NCBI GenBank assembly: GCA_002343455.1
Contig: DDSR01000298.1
Location: forward strand, 8,827 to 23,786
Length of the DNA stretch: 14,960 nucleotides
DNA from: Deltaproteobacteria bacterium UBA2385
GTDB taxonomy: Bacteria > Myxococcota_A > UBA796 > UBA2385
Reading direction: 5' to 3'
Shown: positions 7,093 to 14,583 of the stretch, piece after piece
Layout of the letters: every line of letters begins with the position of its first letter
Numbering within the stretch: position 1 is the first letter of the stretch
The notes under the pieces: generated by a model
Told to the model about the DNA's origin: nothing
Databases searched by the model: none
What the model saw: only the letters and a program-made list of their open reading frames with translations
Translations under genes and position numbers: made by a program

Positions 7093-8097
7093 ATGACCGC
7101 ACTCCCTCTCCGCGCCGCGATTCCCGGGCCCACCCCCGAGGGCTGGTACTACTTGTGCCGCGAGGTCGAGCTGCGGCCGGGTCAGCTCCGGACGCTGCGC
7201 CTGGCCGGCGAGGAGTGGGTGCTCTGGCGGTCGGCGGCGGGCAGCCTCCACCTGCAGTCGGCCTGGTGCCCGCACCTCGGCGCGCACCTGGGCCACGGCG
7301 GTCGGGTCGAGGGCGAGACGGTGGTCTGCCCCTTCCACGGCTTCGCCTTCGACGGACAGGGCAGCTGTGTGGCGAACGGCTACGGCACGCGGCCCCCGCG
7401 GCAGGCGCACCTGCCGTCTCGACCGGCGGTCGCCCTGCACGGCCTGGTCTTCGGCTGGGTCGGCGCGGGCGAGCCGAACTGGCGCCCCGATCCGGGCGAG
7501 GTGGACGGCTGGTCCCCCTTCCGCATCCACAGCTGGGAGCTGCGCGGCCACCCCCAGGAGACCAGCGAGAACAGCGTCGACGTCGGACACTTCGCCCACG
7601 TCCACGGCTACGTCCAGGTGCAGACCCTGCAGGCCGCCCAGGCGCAGGGGCCGCTGCTCAGCGCGCGCTACAGCTTCGAGAAGCCGCTGCCCTGGGGCCG
7701 CCTCCGCGAGGAGATCGACATCGCGGTCTGGGGGCTCGGGTACTCACGGGTGGAGGTCCGGGACCACACATTCGGCGCCCGCTTCCGCCTGATGGTGATG
7801 CCGACGCCGCTGGAGGACGATCGGATCCGCCTCTCCATCGGCATCGCGGTGCAGGACCCTGACCGGGCCTCGCGCGCGCCCTGGCGCTTCGTCCCTCGCT
7901 GGATCGCCCGCGGGCTGGTCTCGCGCATCGCGCTGCGGTTCTACGCGGCGGATGTCGAGCGGGACTTCCGGATCTGGAAGAACAAGTCCTGGCTGGCGAG
8001 GCCCGCCCTCGCCGAGGGCGACGGGCCGATCGGGCGTTTTCGGGTCTGGGCGCGGCAGTTCTACCCCTCGAGCGCGAGCGAGCCGGTCCTCCCCTGA
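7093..8097 (+). CDS. Rieske non-heme iron oxygenase (KshA/DAF-36-like)
   Basis: The 334-residue protein carries an N-terminal Rieske domain with C59-P-H61, a 17-residue gap and C79-P-F-H82, the ligands of a [2Fe-2S] cluster. The catalytic domain has D163-x2-H166-x4-H171 within ENSVDVGHFAHVHG, a mononuclear iron site whose bridging aspartate is also present. Asp291 in ERDFRIWKNKSW is the likely carboxylate ligand. The ending, GPIGRFRVWARQFYP, resembles the KshA and cholesterol 7-desaturase (DAF-36/Neverland) group more than aromatic-ring dioxygenases. Hydroxylation or desaturation of a sterol or steroid-like lipid is therefore the best guess. No ferredoxin or reductase gene is adjacent, so electrons must come from elsewhere. 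The start lies 8 bp after the ABC transporter stop without an obvious ribosome site, suggesting translational coupling. Confidence 0.9.
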   Translation: MTALPLRAAIPGPTPEGWYYLCREVELRPGQLRTLRLAGEEWVLWRSAAGSLHLQSAWCPHLGAHLGHGGRVEGETVVCPFHGFAFDGQGSCVANGYGTRPPRQAHLPSRPAVALHGLVFGWVGAGEPNWRPDPGEVDGWSPFRIHSWELRGHPQETSENSVDVGHFAHVHGYVQVQTLQAAQAQGPLLSARYSFEKPLPWGRLREEIDIAVWGLGYSRVEVRDHTFGARFRLMVMPTPLEDDRIRLSIGIAVQDPDRASRAPWRFVPRWIARGLVSRIALRFYAADVERDFRIWKNKSWLARPALAEGDGPIGRFRVWARQFYPSSASEPVLP

Positions 8098-8114
8098 GCT
8101 ACCGTGCGCGGCCG

Positions 8115-9815
8115 ATGCCGCCAGCCCCCCCCCCCCTCGCCCGAACGCTGGAGATCGCCCGGCAGATCCTGCCCTTCCTGGGGCCGCCGGCGCTTGCCTT
8201 CATCGGGATGAGCCTGCTGCTCTCCCGCCTGGACCTCTCGGCCCTGCAAGGGCCCGCCTCGGGCCAGCTGATCCTGCGGCTGGGCTTGATCGAGGCCGGG
8301 GCGCCGCTCTCCCCTGTGGATCGCGCCCTGGTGGCCTGGACCGAGCTCTCGCCCTTGGTGCTGCTGGCCGATCTGCGGCTGCTCGGCGTGCTCTGCGCGA
8401 CCGCCGCGGTCCTGGGGGCCTGCCTGGCCGGCCACGCCTTGGCCGGCGGGGGCTGCCCGGGGCGGCACGCGGCGACCGGCTGTGGCCTGGCGATTGCCAC
8501 CTGTCTCCCGGTGGTGGAGGCCAGCACCTGGATCGCCTACGACCCGCTCGCCATCGGGCTGGGGATGCTCAGCTTGGGGCTGGCGATGGCCGCGGCGGCG
8601 GGCCCGACCGGCGGGGTGCTGCTGGTGGTGCCGGCGGTGCTGGGGCTGCTGGTGGCCGGCGAGGTGCGGGAGATCGCCCTCCCCCTGCGGGCGCTCCTCC
8701 CGGTGCTGCCCTTGCTCGCCTGGAGGCGGCCGCTGCGCTTCCTGCTCCTGCTGGGGCTGGTGGCCTGGGCCCTGCGCTACGGTCCGGTGCTGGTGGACCA
8801 GTGGATGCACAACCCTGCGCTGGGCCCGGGTCAGCAGCTGAGCCTGCGGCTGGAGCCGGAGGCGGTGCGGGCCGGCCTGGCTCGGACCCATGAGCTCCTG
8901 TACCACCCGGACCTGGGGCGCCACTCGCTCTTCCTCTTCCTGGCGGTGCCTGCCCTGGTCGTTGGGGCGATCCCGGGTCGCCAGTGGTCGGCGCGGCTGG
9001 GTCTGCTGGCCCTGGCGGCGGTAGGAACGGGCCTGCTGGCCGATGCCTTCCCGACCGGCTGGCTGCGGCTGCGCTACCTCCAGGTCGGCAGCCTCAGCGT
9101 CGTGCTGCTGTGCGGGGTGGGCGCCGGGTGGTGCTCCTGGCTGCTGCGGCGCGCGGGACCGCTGGCCTGGGCGCCCCCGCTGGTGCTCGCCTGCACGCTG
9201 GGCCGCGACACCCTCGATGGGCTCTGGACCTCCGCCCAGGAGGTCTCGGTCGGCGCGGGGATCGCCATGCCTCGGCTTCCGCAGGTGAAGCCCTGGCTGT
9301 TCACCCTCAACGGGAGCGCCGTCGGCTCGGAGCCCCACGCCCTGGCCGTCGACGGGGCCGCGGAGCTCTGGACGCTGGTGGGTGCCCCCGCGCGTCCCTG
9401 GGCCAGCCCGCCGCTGCAGGACGAGCGCGGGGCGCAGGTCGCGGCGGTCGCGACGCTGGCAGGAGCTCCGGGCCTGGTGCTGAGCCCCGAGCAGTGCTGC
9501 CCGCAGGGGAGGGCCAGCGTCGAGTGTGCGGATCGACTGCGGAGCGAGCTCGACGCCGCCGGGGTCGACCTGGTCCTGCCCGAGCGCATCGAGCGAGACT
9601 GGCGCTTCGCGGTTCAGGATCAGCTCGCCCAGAGGCTCCGGTCGGGCACGGACACGGCGGGGCGGGTGGAGATCGTCGGCGCCGCCTGGGCCATCGTCCG
9701 GGCGCGCGGGAGCGGAGGGGAGCTGCCCTGCCGACGCCGGCCGCTGCAATTGCGAGACCCCCGCCCCACCCCGGAAGAGGTGGCGGCGGGGGCCTGGTGG
9801 GCTGTCGGGGGCTGA
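8115..9815 (+). CDS. Polytopic membrane protein with C-terminal soluble domain, unknown
   Basis: The 566-residue protein has about ten or eleven hydrophobic segments between residues 17 and 385. A less hydrophobic C-terminal region of about 180 residues follows, with a cysteine cluster (EQCCPQGR, then VECADR). The overall shape resembles GT-C glycosyltransferases or mannosyltransferase-like proteins, but I see no diagnostic catalytic motif, so this is only an analogy. The second to seventh codons include a run of twelve C (8125-8136) encoding part of MPPAPPPLAR. The ATG lies 17 bp after the Rieske stop and lacks a recognisable Shine-Dalgarno, so the start is less certain; Met32 at 8208 is an in-frame alternative but would remove most of the first helix. 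The gene ends 3 bp from the convergent two-helix gene. Confidence 0.75.
   Translation: MPPAPPPLARTLEIARQILPFLGPPALAFIGMSLLLSRLDLSALQGPASGQLILRLGLIEAGAPLSPVDRALVAWTELSPLVLLADLRLLGVLCATAAVLGACLAGHALAGGGCPGRHAATGCGLAIATCLPVVEASTWIAYDPLAIGLGMLSLGLAMAAAAGPTGGVLLVVPAVLGLLVAGEVREIALPLRALLPVLPLLAWRRPLRFLLLLGLVAWALRYGPVLVDQWMHNPALGPGQQLSLRLEPEAVRAGLARTHELLYHPDLGRHSLFLFLAVPALVVGAIPGRQWSARLGLLALAAVGTGLLADAFPTGWLRLRYLQVGSLSVVLLCGVGAGWCSWLLRRAGPLAWAPPLVLACTLGRDTLDGLWTSAQEVSVGAGIAMPRLPQVKPWLFTLNGSAVGSEPHALAVDGAAELWTLVGAPARPWASPPLQDERGAQVAAVATLAGAPGLVLSPEQCCPQGRASVECADRLRSELDAAGVDLVLPERIERDWRFAVQDQLAQRLRSGTDTAGRVEIVGAAWAIVRARGSGGELPCRRRPLQLRDPRPTPEEVAAGAWWAVGG
8125..8136 (+). repeat. Homopolymeric tract of twelve C inside the start of a membrane-protein gene
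   Basis: Twelve consecutive C bases begin ten bases after the A of the start codon and are read as proline codons. Gain or loss of one or two bases would shift the frame within the first ten codons. Tracts of this length are prone to slippage and also to sequencing or assembly error. Confidence 0.95.
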
Positions 9816-9818
9816 AGC

Positions 9819-10718
9819 CTAGCTGCCGATGCCCTTGAGCGCGTCCTTGGCCTTGTCGTCGGCCTTCTTCTTGGCGTCGTCGGCCTTCTTCTTGGCTTCA
9901 TCGGCCTTCTTCTTGGCGTCGTCGGCGGCCTTGGAGGCATCCTCGGTCGCCTTGGCAGCCGTCCCGGTCGCCCCCCGAGCCGCCGAGGTGGCTGCCCCGA
10001 CCTGCTTGGTGGCGTCCACAGCGCCACCGGTGGCGCCAGCGACGGTCTTGGCGGCGCTGTCGGCGGCCTTGCCGGCCTTCTGCGTGGCCTGGTCGGCCTG
10101 GGCGGTAGCCTTGCCGGCCTTGCCGGCGGCCTTCCCGGCCCCACCGGGGAGGCCAGAGACCGGACCGGTGCGCTCGCCCGGCGCGCGCTCGCCAGGGGTG
10201 CGGGCGCCGCTGGCGGCTCCCGCGCGGCTGACCTTGCTGCGGGACGCTCCCGCCTCACCGGGACGGGCGAGGCGAGGACGCTCTCCGGCGGCCGGCTTGT
10301 CGGCGGGGAGGCCCGAGGCGAGGCGGCGGCCCTCGGAGGCGCGGCGGGTGATGGCGCTGGCGTCACCGCCCTTCTTGGTGACCTCCTTCTCCATCTTCTT
10401 GACCACGTCGGGGTTGGCCCGGGCCTGGACCGCGAGCTCGGCGCCGACGAACTGCTCCAGCGCGGGGTTGCCCCCCTTGGCGGCCAGGTCGGACATGGCC
10501 AGCAGCACGGTCGCCAGCTTGGCGTCCGTCTTGGCGGCCTCGGTGGTGGAGTCCATGGTGTTGACCAGCTCGACACCGCTGGAAGCCAGGATGAAGGCCG
10601 AGAACACGAAGCCCCACAGGCGAGGCGAGTCCGGGTCGCGCTCCATCCAGACGCCCAGCACGCCGGCCAGGGTTGCGACGGTCACGCCCGCAAACGAGAC
10701 GATGAGTCCGATGTCCAT
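9819..10718 (-). CDS. Two-helix membrane protein with long basic Lys/Ala tail
   Basis: The 299-residue protein starts MDIGLIVSFAGVTVATLAGV. Two transmembrane helices are predicted at about 4-24 and 33-51, joined by a short loop containing ERDPDSPR. A helical segment (about 52-100) follows, then a low-complexity tail of about 190 residues. By hand count the tail from about residue 108 carries roughly 41 Lys/Arg against 23 Asp/Glu. Its middle is Arg/Pro/Gly rich and its end consists of AKKKADD-type heptads that could form an amphipathic helix like LEA, TolA or histone-H1-like proteins. The N-terminal 90 residues align with the gene upstream (10722-11222), so the two are paralogues. AGGAG overlapping the upstream stop precedes the ATG, and only 3 bp separate the genes. 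By the positive-inside rule the tail should be cytoplasmic. Function is unknown. Confidence 0.8.
   Translation of the reverse strand: MDIGLIVSFAGVTVATLAGVLGVWMERDPDSPRLWGFVFSAFILASSGVELVNTMDSTTEAAKTDAKLATVLLAMSDLAAKGGNPALEQFVGAELAVQARANPDVVKKMEKEVTKKGGDASAITRRASEGRRLASGLPADKPAAGERPRLARPGEAGASRSKVSRAGAASGARTPGERAPGERTGPVSGLPGGAGKAAGKAGKATAQADQATQKAGKAADSAAKTVAGATGGAVDATKQVGAATSAARGATGTAAKATEDASKAADDAKKKADEAKKKADDAKKKADDKAKDALKGIGS
9855..9917. repeat. 21-bp tandem repeat encoding AKKKAD(D/E) heptads
   Basis: Three 21-bp units lie at 9855-9875, 9876-9896 and 9897-9917; the third differs at its first few bases. On the minus strand they encode successive AKKKADD/AKKKADE heptads at the end of the basic tail. 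The period of seven residues suits a continuous amphipathic helix. Confidence 0.85.
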
Positions 10719-10721
10719 GGT

Positions 10722-11222
10722 CTACTCCTGCACGGGGGCGGTGGCGGGGGCTGCATCGCCTTCGGGGGCTGCGTCGCCTTCGGGGGCTGCGTCGCCTTCG
10801 GGGGCTGCGTCGCCCGCGGGGGCGGCCGGGTCCGCGCCGGGCTCACCCTCGACGCCCTCACCCTCGACGCCCTCACCCTCGATCGCCTCGGGCTCGGGCT
10901 CGGGCGCGGGCAGCTCGACCTTCATGCCGAGCTGGTCCTCGATCAGCTTGGCGAGACCCTCATCGCCGGTGGCCATGGCGATCTCGGTGACCGACTCGAC
11001 CATCCGGTCCAGGTCGGCTTCCTTCTTGATCGCGTCGTCGGCGTCCAGCACGCTCTGCGCGATGCCCACGCCGACCGCGATCGCGACCAGCACGCTCATC
11101 GCGGCGGCGAAGTAGGCCGGGCGCCGCGTGTCGCGGCCGACCCACAGGCCGAGGATGGCGGAGATCCCGCCGATTGAGAGCGCGGCGACCGAGCTCCACG
11201 CACTTTCCCATGCTGCATCCAT
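10722..11222 (-). CDS. Two-helix membrane protein with acidic Pro/Ala/Glu tail
   Basis: The 166-residue protein starts MDAAWESAWSSVAALSIGG, with two predicted membrane helices at about 10-29 and 36-58 around a loop GRDTRRP. A helical segment to about 103 (ends KLIEDQLGMK) precedes a wholly acidic, disordered-looking tail: PEPEPE, then EGEGV repeats, then four GDAAPE repeats. By hand count the tail has about 19 Asp/Glu and one Lys. The membrane region and following helix match the downstream gene (10718-9819): for example ILGLWVGRD against VLGVWMERD, with the same spacing to the second helix. The ATG is well supported by GGAGGG five bases upstream (11228-11233 on the plus strand). It is the first gene of a two-gene operon. 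Function is unknown; the paired opposite charges suggest mutual binding. Confidence 0.82.
   Translation of the reverse strand: MDAAWESAWSSVAALSIGGISAILGLWVGRDTRRPAYFAAAMSVLVAIAVGVGIAQSVLDADDAIKKEADLDRMVESVTEIAMATGDEGLAKLIEDQLGMKVELPAPEPEPEAIEGEGVEGEGVEGEPGADPAAPAGDAAPEGDAAPEGDAAPEGDAAPATAPVQE
10746..10817. repeat. 18-bp tandem repeat, four units, encoding AAPEGD
   Basis: Units at 10746-10763, 10764-10781, 10782-10799 and 10800-10817 are nearly identical, differing at one base in the first and in the last three bases of the fourth. On the minus strand they encode GDAAPE hexapeptides in the acidic tail. The low divergence indicates recent expansion. Confidence 0.9.
10842..10883. repeat. 15-bp tandem repeat encoding EGEGV
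   Basis: The unit CTCACCCTCGACGCC occurs at 10842-10856 and 10857-10871, with a partial third copy from 10872. It encodes EGEGV-type pentapeptides on the minus strand, directly before the AAPEGD repeats. Confidence 0.8.
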
Positions 11223-11392
11223 GAGGACCCTCCAGGTTGGTCGGCCGGGTAACTCACCCGGTCGAAGCGGCGCCAGCTTAGCCCTGTCCTCGTTCGACCC
11301 GCTGGCTTTTCCACCAATTCACCAGCGTAGTCCTGGCCCCGCGGTATGAGCGCGCGCCTCATCTTCCCCTCTCTGGGACCCGTGGAGACCCC
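11223..11392. promoter_or_regulatory. Divergent promoter region of the two-helix operon and the ion channel operon
   Basis: This 170-bp spacer is the only sizeable non-coding stretch in the right half of the window and must serve both operons. It holds the ribosome site GGAGGG for the minus-strand operon (11228-11233), a GGAGA site for the channel GTG (11384-11388), the strong inverted repeat at 11241-11265, and a weaker one, CGCTGG/CCAGCG (11300-11305 and 11322-11327), around a relatively AT-rich patch. No clear sigma-70 promoter was recognised. Confidence 0.5.
11241..11265. promoter_or_regulatory. Strong inverted repeat, operator or 5'-UTR hairpin
   Basis: TCGGCCGGGT (11241-11250) and ACCCGGTCGA (11256-11265) are inverted repeats with nine of ten positions matching, the tenth giving a G-U pair in one RNA strand. 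The loop is five bases, AACTC. It lies seven bases upstream of the Shine-Dalgarno of the minus-strand operon, so it could be an operator dyad or an mRNA hairpin affecting translation. There is no following T-run on either side, so it is not a typical terminator. Confidence 0.55.
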
Positions 11393-12286
11393 GTGGCAGA
11401 GACCCTTCGCACCATCGCCGACTCTGTGTCCTTCCAGCGCTTCATCACCATCGTCATCCTGCTGGCGGGGGTCCTGGTGGGGGCGCAGACCTACCCCGAC
11501 ATCGTCGCCCGCTACGGCGGGATGCTGCACGCCCTCGACCTGCTGATCCTCGGCGTCTTCGTGGCCGAGGTCGTCGTCCGCATGGGCGCGCACGGCAGCA
11601 AACCCTGGCGCTACTTCCTGGACCCGTGGAACGTCTTCGACTTCGCCATCGTCGTCGCCTGCTTCCTGCCGCTGGACTCGCAGTTCGTGGTCGTCCTGCG
11701 GCTGGTGCGCATCCTGCGGACGCTGAAGCTGGTCCGCGCCCTGCCCAAGCTGCAGATCATCGTCGGTGCCCTGATCAACAGCATCCCCAGCATGGGCTAC
11801 GTCTCGCTGCTGCTCTTCATGCTCTTCTACCTCTACGGGGTCACGGCCACCTTCGTCTTCGGCGGCAACGACCCGATCCACTTCGGCACGCTCCAGATCT
11901 CCATCCTCTCGCTCTTCCGCGCGGCGACCTTGGAGGACTGGACCGACCTGATGTACATTCAGATGTTCGGCTGCCAGAACTATGGCTACGGCGGCAACGA
12001 GGCGCTCTGCACGGCGTCGAACGCCATGCCCGTCTTCGGCGCCCTGTTCTTCGTCTCCTTCGTGCTCTTCGCCACCATGATCGTGCTCAACCTCTTCGTG
12101 GCGGTGATGATGAACGGCATCACCGAGGCCACCCAGGAGTCCGACGACGAGCGGCGGGACGCTCGGGGCTCCACCGACCTGGCCCTGCACGAGGAGATGG
12201 AGCAGCTCAGCGAGCAGCTGGGCGCAATACAGGAGCAGCTCCGCAGGCTGCAGCGCCTGGCCGAGCGAGGCGCCGCCGCGAAATAG
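11393..12286 (+). CDS. Voltage-gated cation channel, NaChBac family, calcium-like filter
   Basis: The 297-residue protein has the single-domain six-helix plan of bacterial Nav/Cav channels, working as a homotetramer in the inner membrane. S4 carries five positive charges at every third position (R103, R106, R109, K112, R115). The pore helix and filter read T179-L-E181-D182-W-T-D185. Compared with NavAb TLESWSM, aspartates replace Ser178 and Met181, as in the calcium-selective design CavAb (TLDDWSD). An extended loop after the filter has Cys194 and Cys206, a possible disulfide, and S6 contains NLFVAVMM. The C terminus (from about 260) is a coiled coil (EEMEQLSEQLGAIQEQL), as in NaChBac. The GTG start is supported by GGAGA five bases upstream. 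maeB follows after 26 bp. Confidence 0.92.
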   Translation: MAETLRTIADSVSFQRFITIVILLAGVLVGAQTYPDIVARYGGMLHALDLLILGVFVAEVVVRMGAHGSKPWRYFLDPWNVFDFAIVVACFLPLDSQFVVVLRLVRILRTLKLVRALPKLQIIVGALINSIPSMGYVSLLLFMLFYLYGVTATFVFGGNDPIHFGTLQISILSLFRAATLEDWTDLMYIQMFGCQNYGYGGNEALCTASNAMPVFGALFFVSFVLFATMIVLNLFVAVMMNGITEATQESDDERRDARGSTDLALHEEMEQLSEQLGAIQEQLRRLQRLAERGAAAK

Positions 12287-12312
12287 TCCACGTCCCCACC
12301 CCCGGGTGCCCC

Positions 12313-14583
12313 ATGTCCGAATTCGACGAACCCTCCCTGACCTACCACTCCGAGCCTCGCCCCGGAAAGATCGAGGTGGTCGCGACCAAGCGGCTGCGGA
12401 CCCAGCGGGACCTCGCCCTGGCCTACACTCCCGGGGTCGCCGAGCCCTGCCTGCGCATCCACAAGAACCCCGAGGACGTCTACAAATACACGGCCAAGGG
12501 CAACCTCGTGGCCGTGATCACCAACGGCACGGCCGTCCTGGGACTGGGCGACATCGGGCCCATGGCTGGCAAGCCGGTCATGGAGGGCAAGGCCAACCTC
12601 TTCAAGAAGTTCGCCGACATCGACGTCTTCGACATCGAGCTCGACGCGCGCACCGCCGACGAGATGGTGGCCGCGGTCAAGGCGATCGCGCCGACCTTCG
12701 GGGGCATCAACCTCGAGGACATCAAGGCGCCGGAGTGCTTCGAGGTCGAGCGGCGGCTGCAGGCCGAGCTCGACATCCCCGTCTTCCACGACGATCAGCA
12801 CGGCACGGCCATCATCTCGGCCGCGGCCCTGATCAACGCGATCGAGCTGAGCGGCCGCAAGATCGAGCAGACCACCATCGTCTTCTCGGGGGCCGGTGCG
12901 GCAGCCATCGCCTGCGCCAACCTCTACGTGCAGCTGGGCGCCCTTCGCGAGAACATCGTCATGTGCGACTCGCGCGGGGTGATCCGCGCCGACCGTCCCG
13001 GCCTCGACCCCAGCAAGCTGGCCTACGCCACCGCCCGCGAGCTCAGCGACCTGGCTCAGGCCCTGGTCGGGGCGGACTGCTTCGTCGGCCTCTCGGTCGC
13101 CAACGTGGTCAGCGCCGAGATGATCAAGGCCATGGCCCCGAAGCCCATCCTCTTCGCGATGGCCAACCCCGATCCCGAGATCCCCTACGAGGTCGCTCGG
13201 GCCGCGCGGCCCGACGCCATCATCGCCACCGGGCGGTCCGACTTCCCCAACCAGGTCAACAACGTCCTGGGCTTCCCCTTCGTCTTCCGCGGCGCCCTGG
13301 ACTGCCGGGCCCGCAAGATCACCGAGGAGATGAAGGTCGCCGCCACCCGCGCCCTGGCGGAGCTGGCCCGGCAGGACGTGCCCGACGAGGTGCTGCGCGC
13401 CTACAACGTCAACCGGATGACCTTCGGGCCCGAGTACATCATCCCAAAGCCCTTCGACGCCCGCGTCCTGCTGTGGGTCGCCCCCGCCGTCGCCCGCGCC
13501 GCGGAAGAGAGCGGCGTCGCCCGGCACCCCATCGCCGACCTCGTGGCCTACCGCGAGCGCCTGCACACCCTGGTCGAGCGCGCCCGCGGGCTGATCGCCC
13601 CGCTCAACCAGCGGGTCCGGCAGGCCCCTCGCCAGCGCATCGTCTTCCCCGACGGCCCCAGCCTGCAGATCCTGCGCGCGGCCCAGATCCTGCGCGACGA
13701 GCGCCTCTGCGCCCCCGTCCTGCTGGGCCCCGCCGCCACGATCGCCGAGCGCGCCGCCGAGGCCCACATCTCGTTGGAGGGCATCGAGATCGACGAGTGC
13801 CTGCCGTACACCCCCGCCACCGAGCGCATGGTCGAGGCCCTCTGGAAGGCCCGGCAGCGCAAGGGCATGACCTTCCAGGCCGCGCGGGCCGCCTTGCGCA
13901 ACCGGCCCTACTACGCCGCCATGATGGTCAAGCTGGGCCTCGCTGACGGCATGGTCGGCGGCCTGGACAAGCCCTACCAGGACACCGTGCGCCCCGCGCT
14001 GGAGGTGCTGGGGGTCGCGCCCGGGCACCGCTCGGCCTCGGGCACCTACGCCATGCTCTTCAAGGACAAGCTGCTCTTCCTGGGGGACTGCACCGTCAAC
14101 ATCGCGCCGGACGCCGCCACCCTGGCCGAGATCGCCCTGAACACCGCCTCGGTCGCCGAGACCTTCGGGCAGGTCCCCCGGATCGCGATGTTGTCCTACT
14201 CCGACTTCGGACAGAGCCGCCACGAGCCCGAGGTCGAGCGCATCCAGGCCGCCGTCGAGATCGTTCGCCAGCGGCGGCCCGAGCTCGAGATCGACGGCGA
14301 GATGCAGGCCGACACGGCGGTCCAGTGGGAGAAGATGCGGCAGAACTACCCCTTCACCACGCTGACGGCGCCGCCCAATGTGCTGATCTTCCCGCACCTG
14401 ACCGCGGCGAACATCTCGTACAAGCTGCTGATGCAGCTCACCGACGTCGAGGTCCTGGGGCCGATGCTGACCGGCATCGACGGGGCGATCAGCGTGATCC
14501 CCGTGGGAGCCAGCGTCAACGAGATCGTCAACACCGCGACCTACACGGCGATCCAGGCGCTGGGGCGGAAGGCGCGGGGCTAG
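12313..14583 (+). CDS. maeB: NADP-dependent malic enzyme with phosphotransacetylase-like domain
   Basis: The 756-residue protein matches the length of MaeB-type malic enzymes (about 760). It should convert malate and NADP+ to pyruvate, CO2 and NADPH in the cytoplasm. Residues 1 to about 430 form the malic enzyme: catalytic Tyr38 in YTPGVA, Lys93 in EGKA, the metal-binding motif FHDDQHGTA (158-166), and a nucleotide fold with G193-A-G195-A-A-A. NPDPEI lies further on. From about residue 442 (RIVFPDG) to the end lies a phosphotransacetylase-like domain, known in E. coli MaeB to have a regulatory rather than enzymatic role. The ATG has no clear ribosome site and follows the channel gene by 26 bp; no alternative in-frame start exists upstream. 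Its stop shares CTAG with the converging gene at the right edge. The NADP preference is taken from the family. Confidence 0.95.
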   Translation: MSEFDEPSLTYHSEPRPGKIEVVATKRLRTQRDLALAYTPGVAEPCLRIHKNPEDVYKYTAKGNLVAVITNGTAVLGLGDIGPMAGKPVMEGKANLFKKFADIDVFDIELDARTADEMVAAVKAIAPTFGGINLEDIKAPECFEVERRLQAELDIPVFHDDQHGTAIISAAALINAIELSGRKIEQTTIVFSGAGAAAIACANLYVQLGALRENIVMCDSRGVIRADRPGLDPSKLAYATARELSDLAQALVGADCFVGLSVANVVSAEMIKAMAPKPILFAMANPDPEIPYEVARAARPDAIIATGRSDFPNQVNNVLGFPFVFRGALDCRARKITEEMKVAATRALAELARQDVPDEVLRAYNVNRMTFGPEYIIPKPFDARVLLWVAPAVARAAEESGVARHPIADLVAYRERLHTLVERARGLIAPLNQRVRQAPRQRIVFPDGPSLQILRAAQILRDERLCAPVLLGPAATIAERAAEAHISLEGIEIDECLPYTPATERMVEALWKARQRKGMTFQAARAALRNRPYYAAMMVKLGLADGMVGGLDKPYQDTVRPALEVLGVAPGHRSASGTYAMLFKDKLLFLGDCTVNIAPDAATLAEIALNTASVAETFGQVPRIAMLSYSDFGQSRHEPEVERIQAAVEIVRQRRPELEIDGEMQADTAVQWEKMRQNYPFTTLTAPPNVLIFPHLTAANISYKLLMQLTDVEVLGPMLTGIDGAISVIPVGASVNEIVNTATYTAIQALGRKARG

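Noticed and set aside
4343..7102. A 919-codon open reading frame on the minus strand across lipoprotein B and the ABC transporter
   Set aside because: It is antisense to genes with complete, recognisable motifs. Its product is rich in Gly, Ala, Gln, His and Val with no domain, as expected when high G/C third positions remove stops on the opposite strand.
11241..11265. Rho-independent terminator
   Set aside because: The hairpin is strong but no T-run follows it on either strand, and it lies at the head, not the end, of the adjacent genes.
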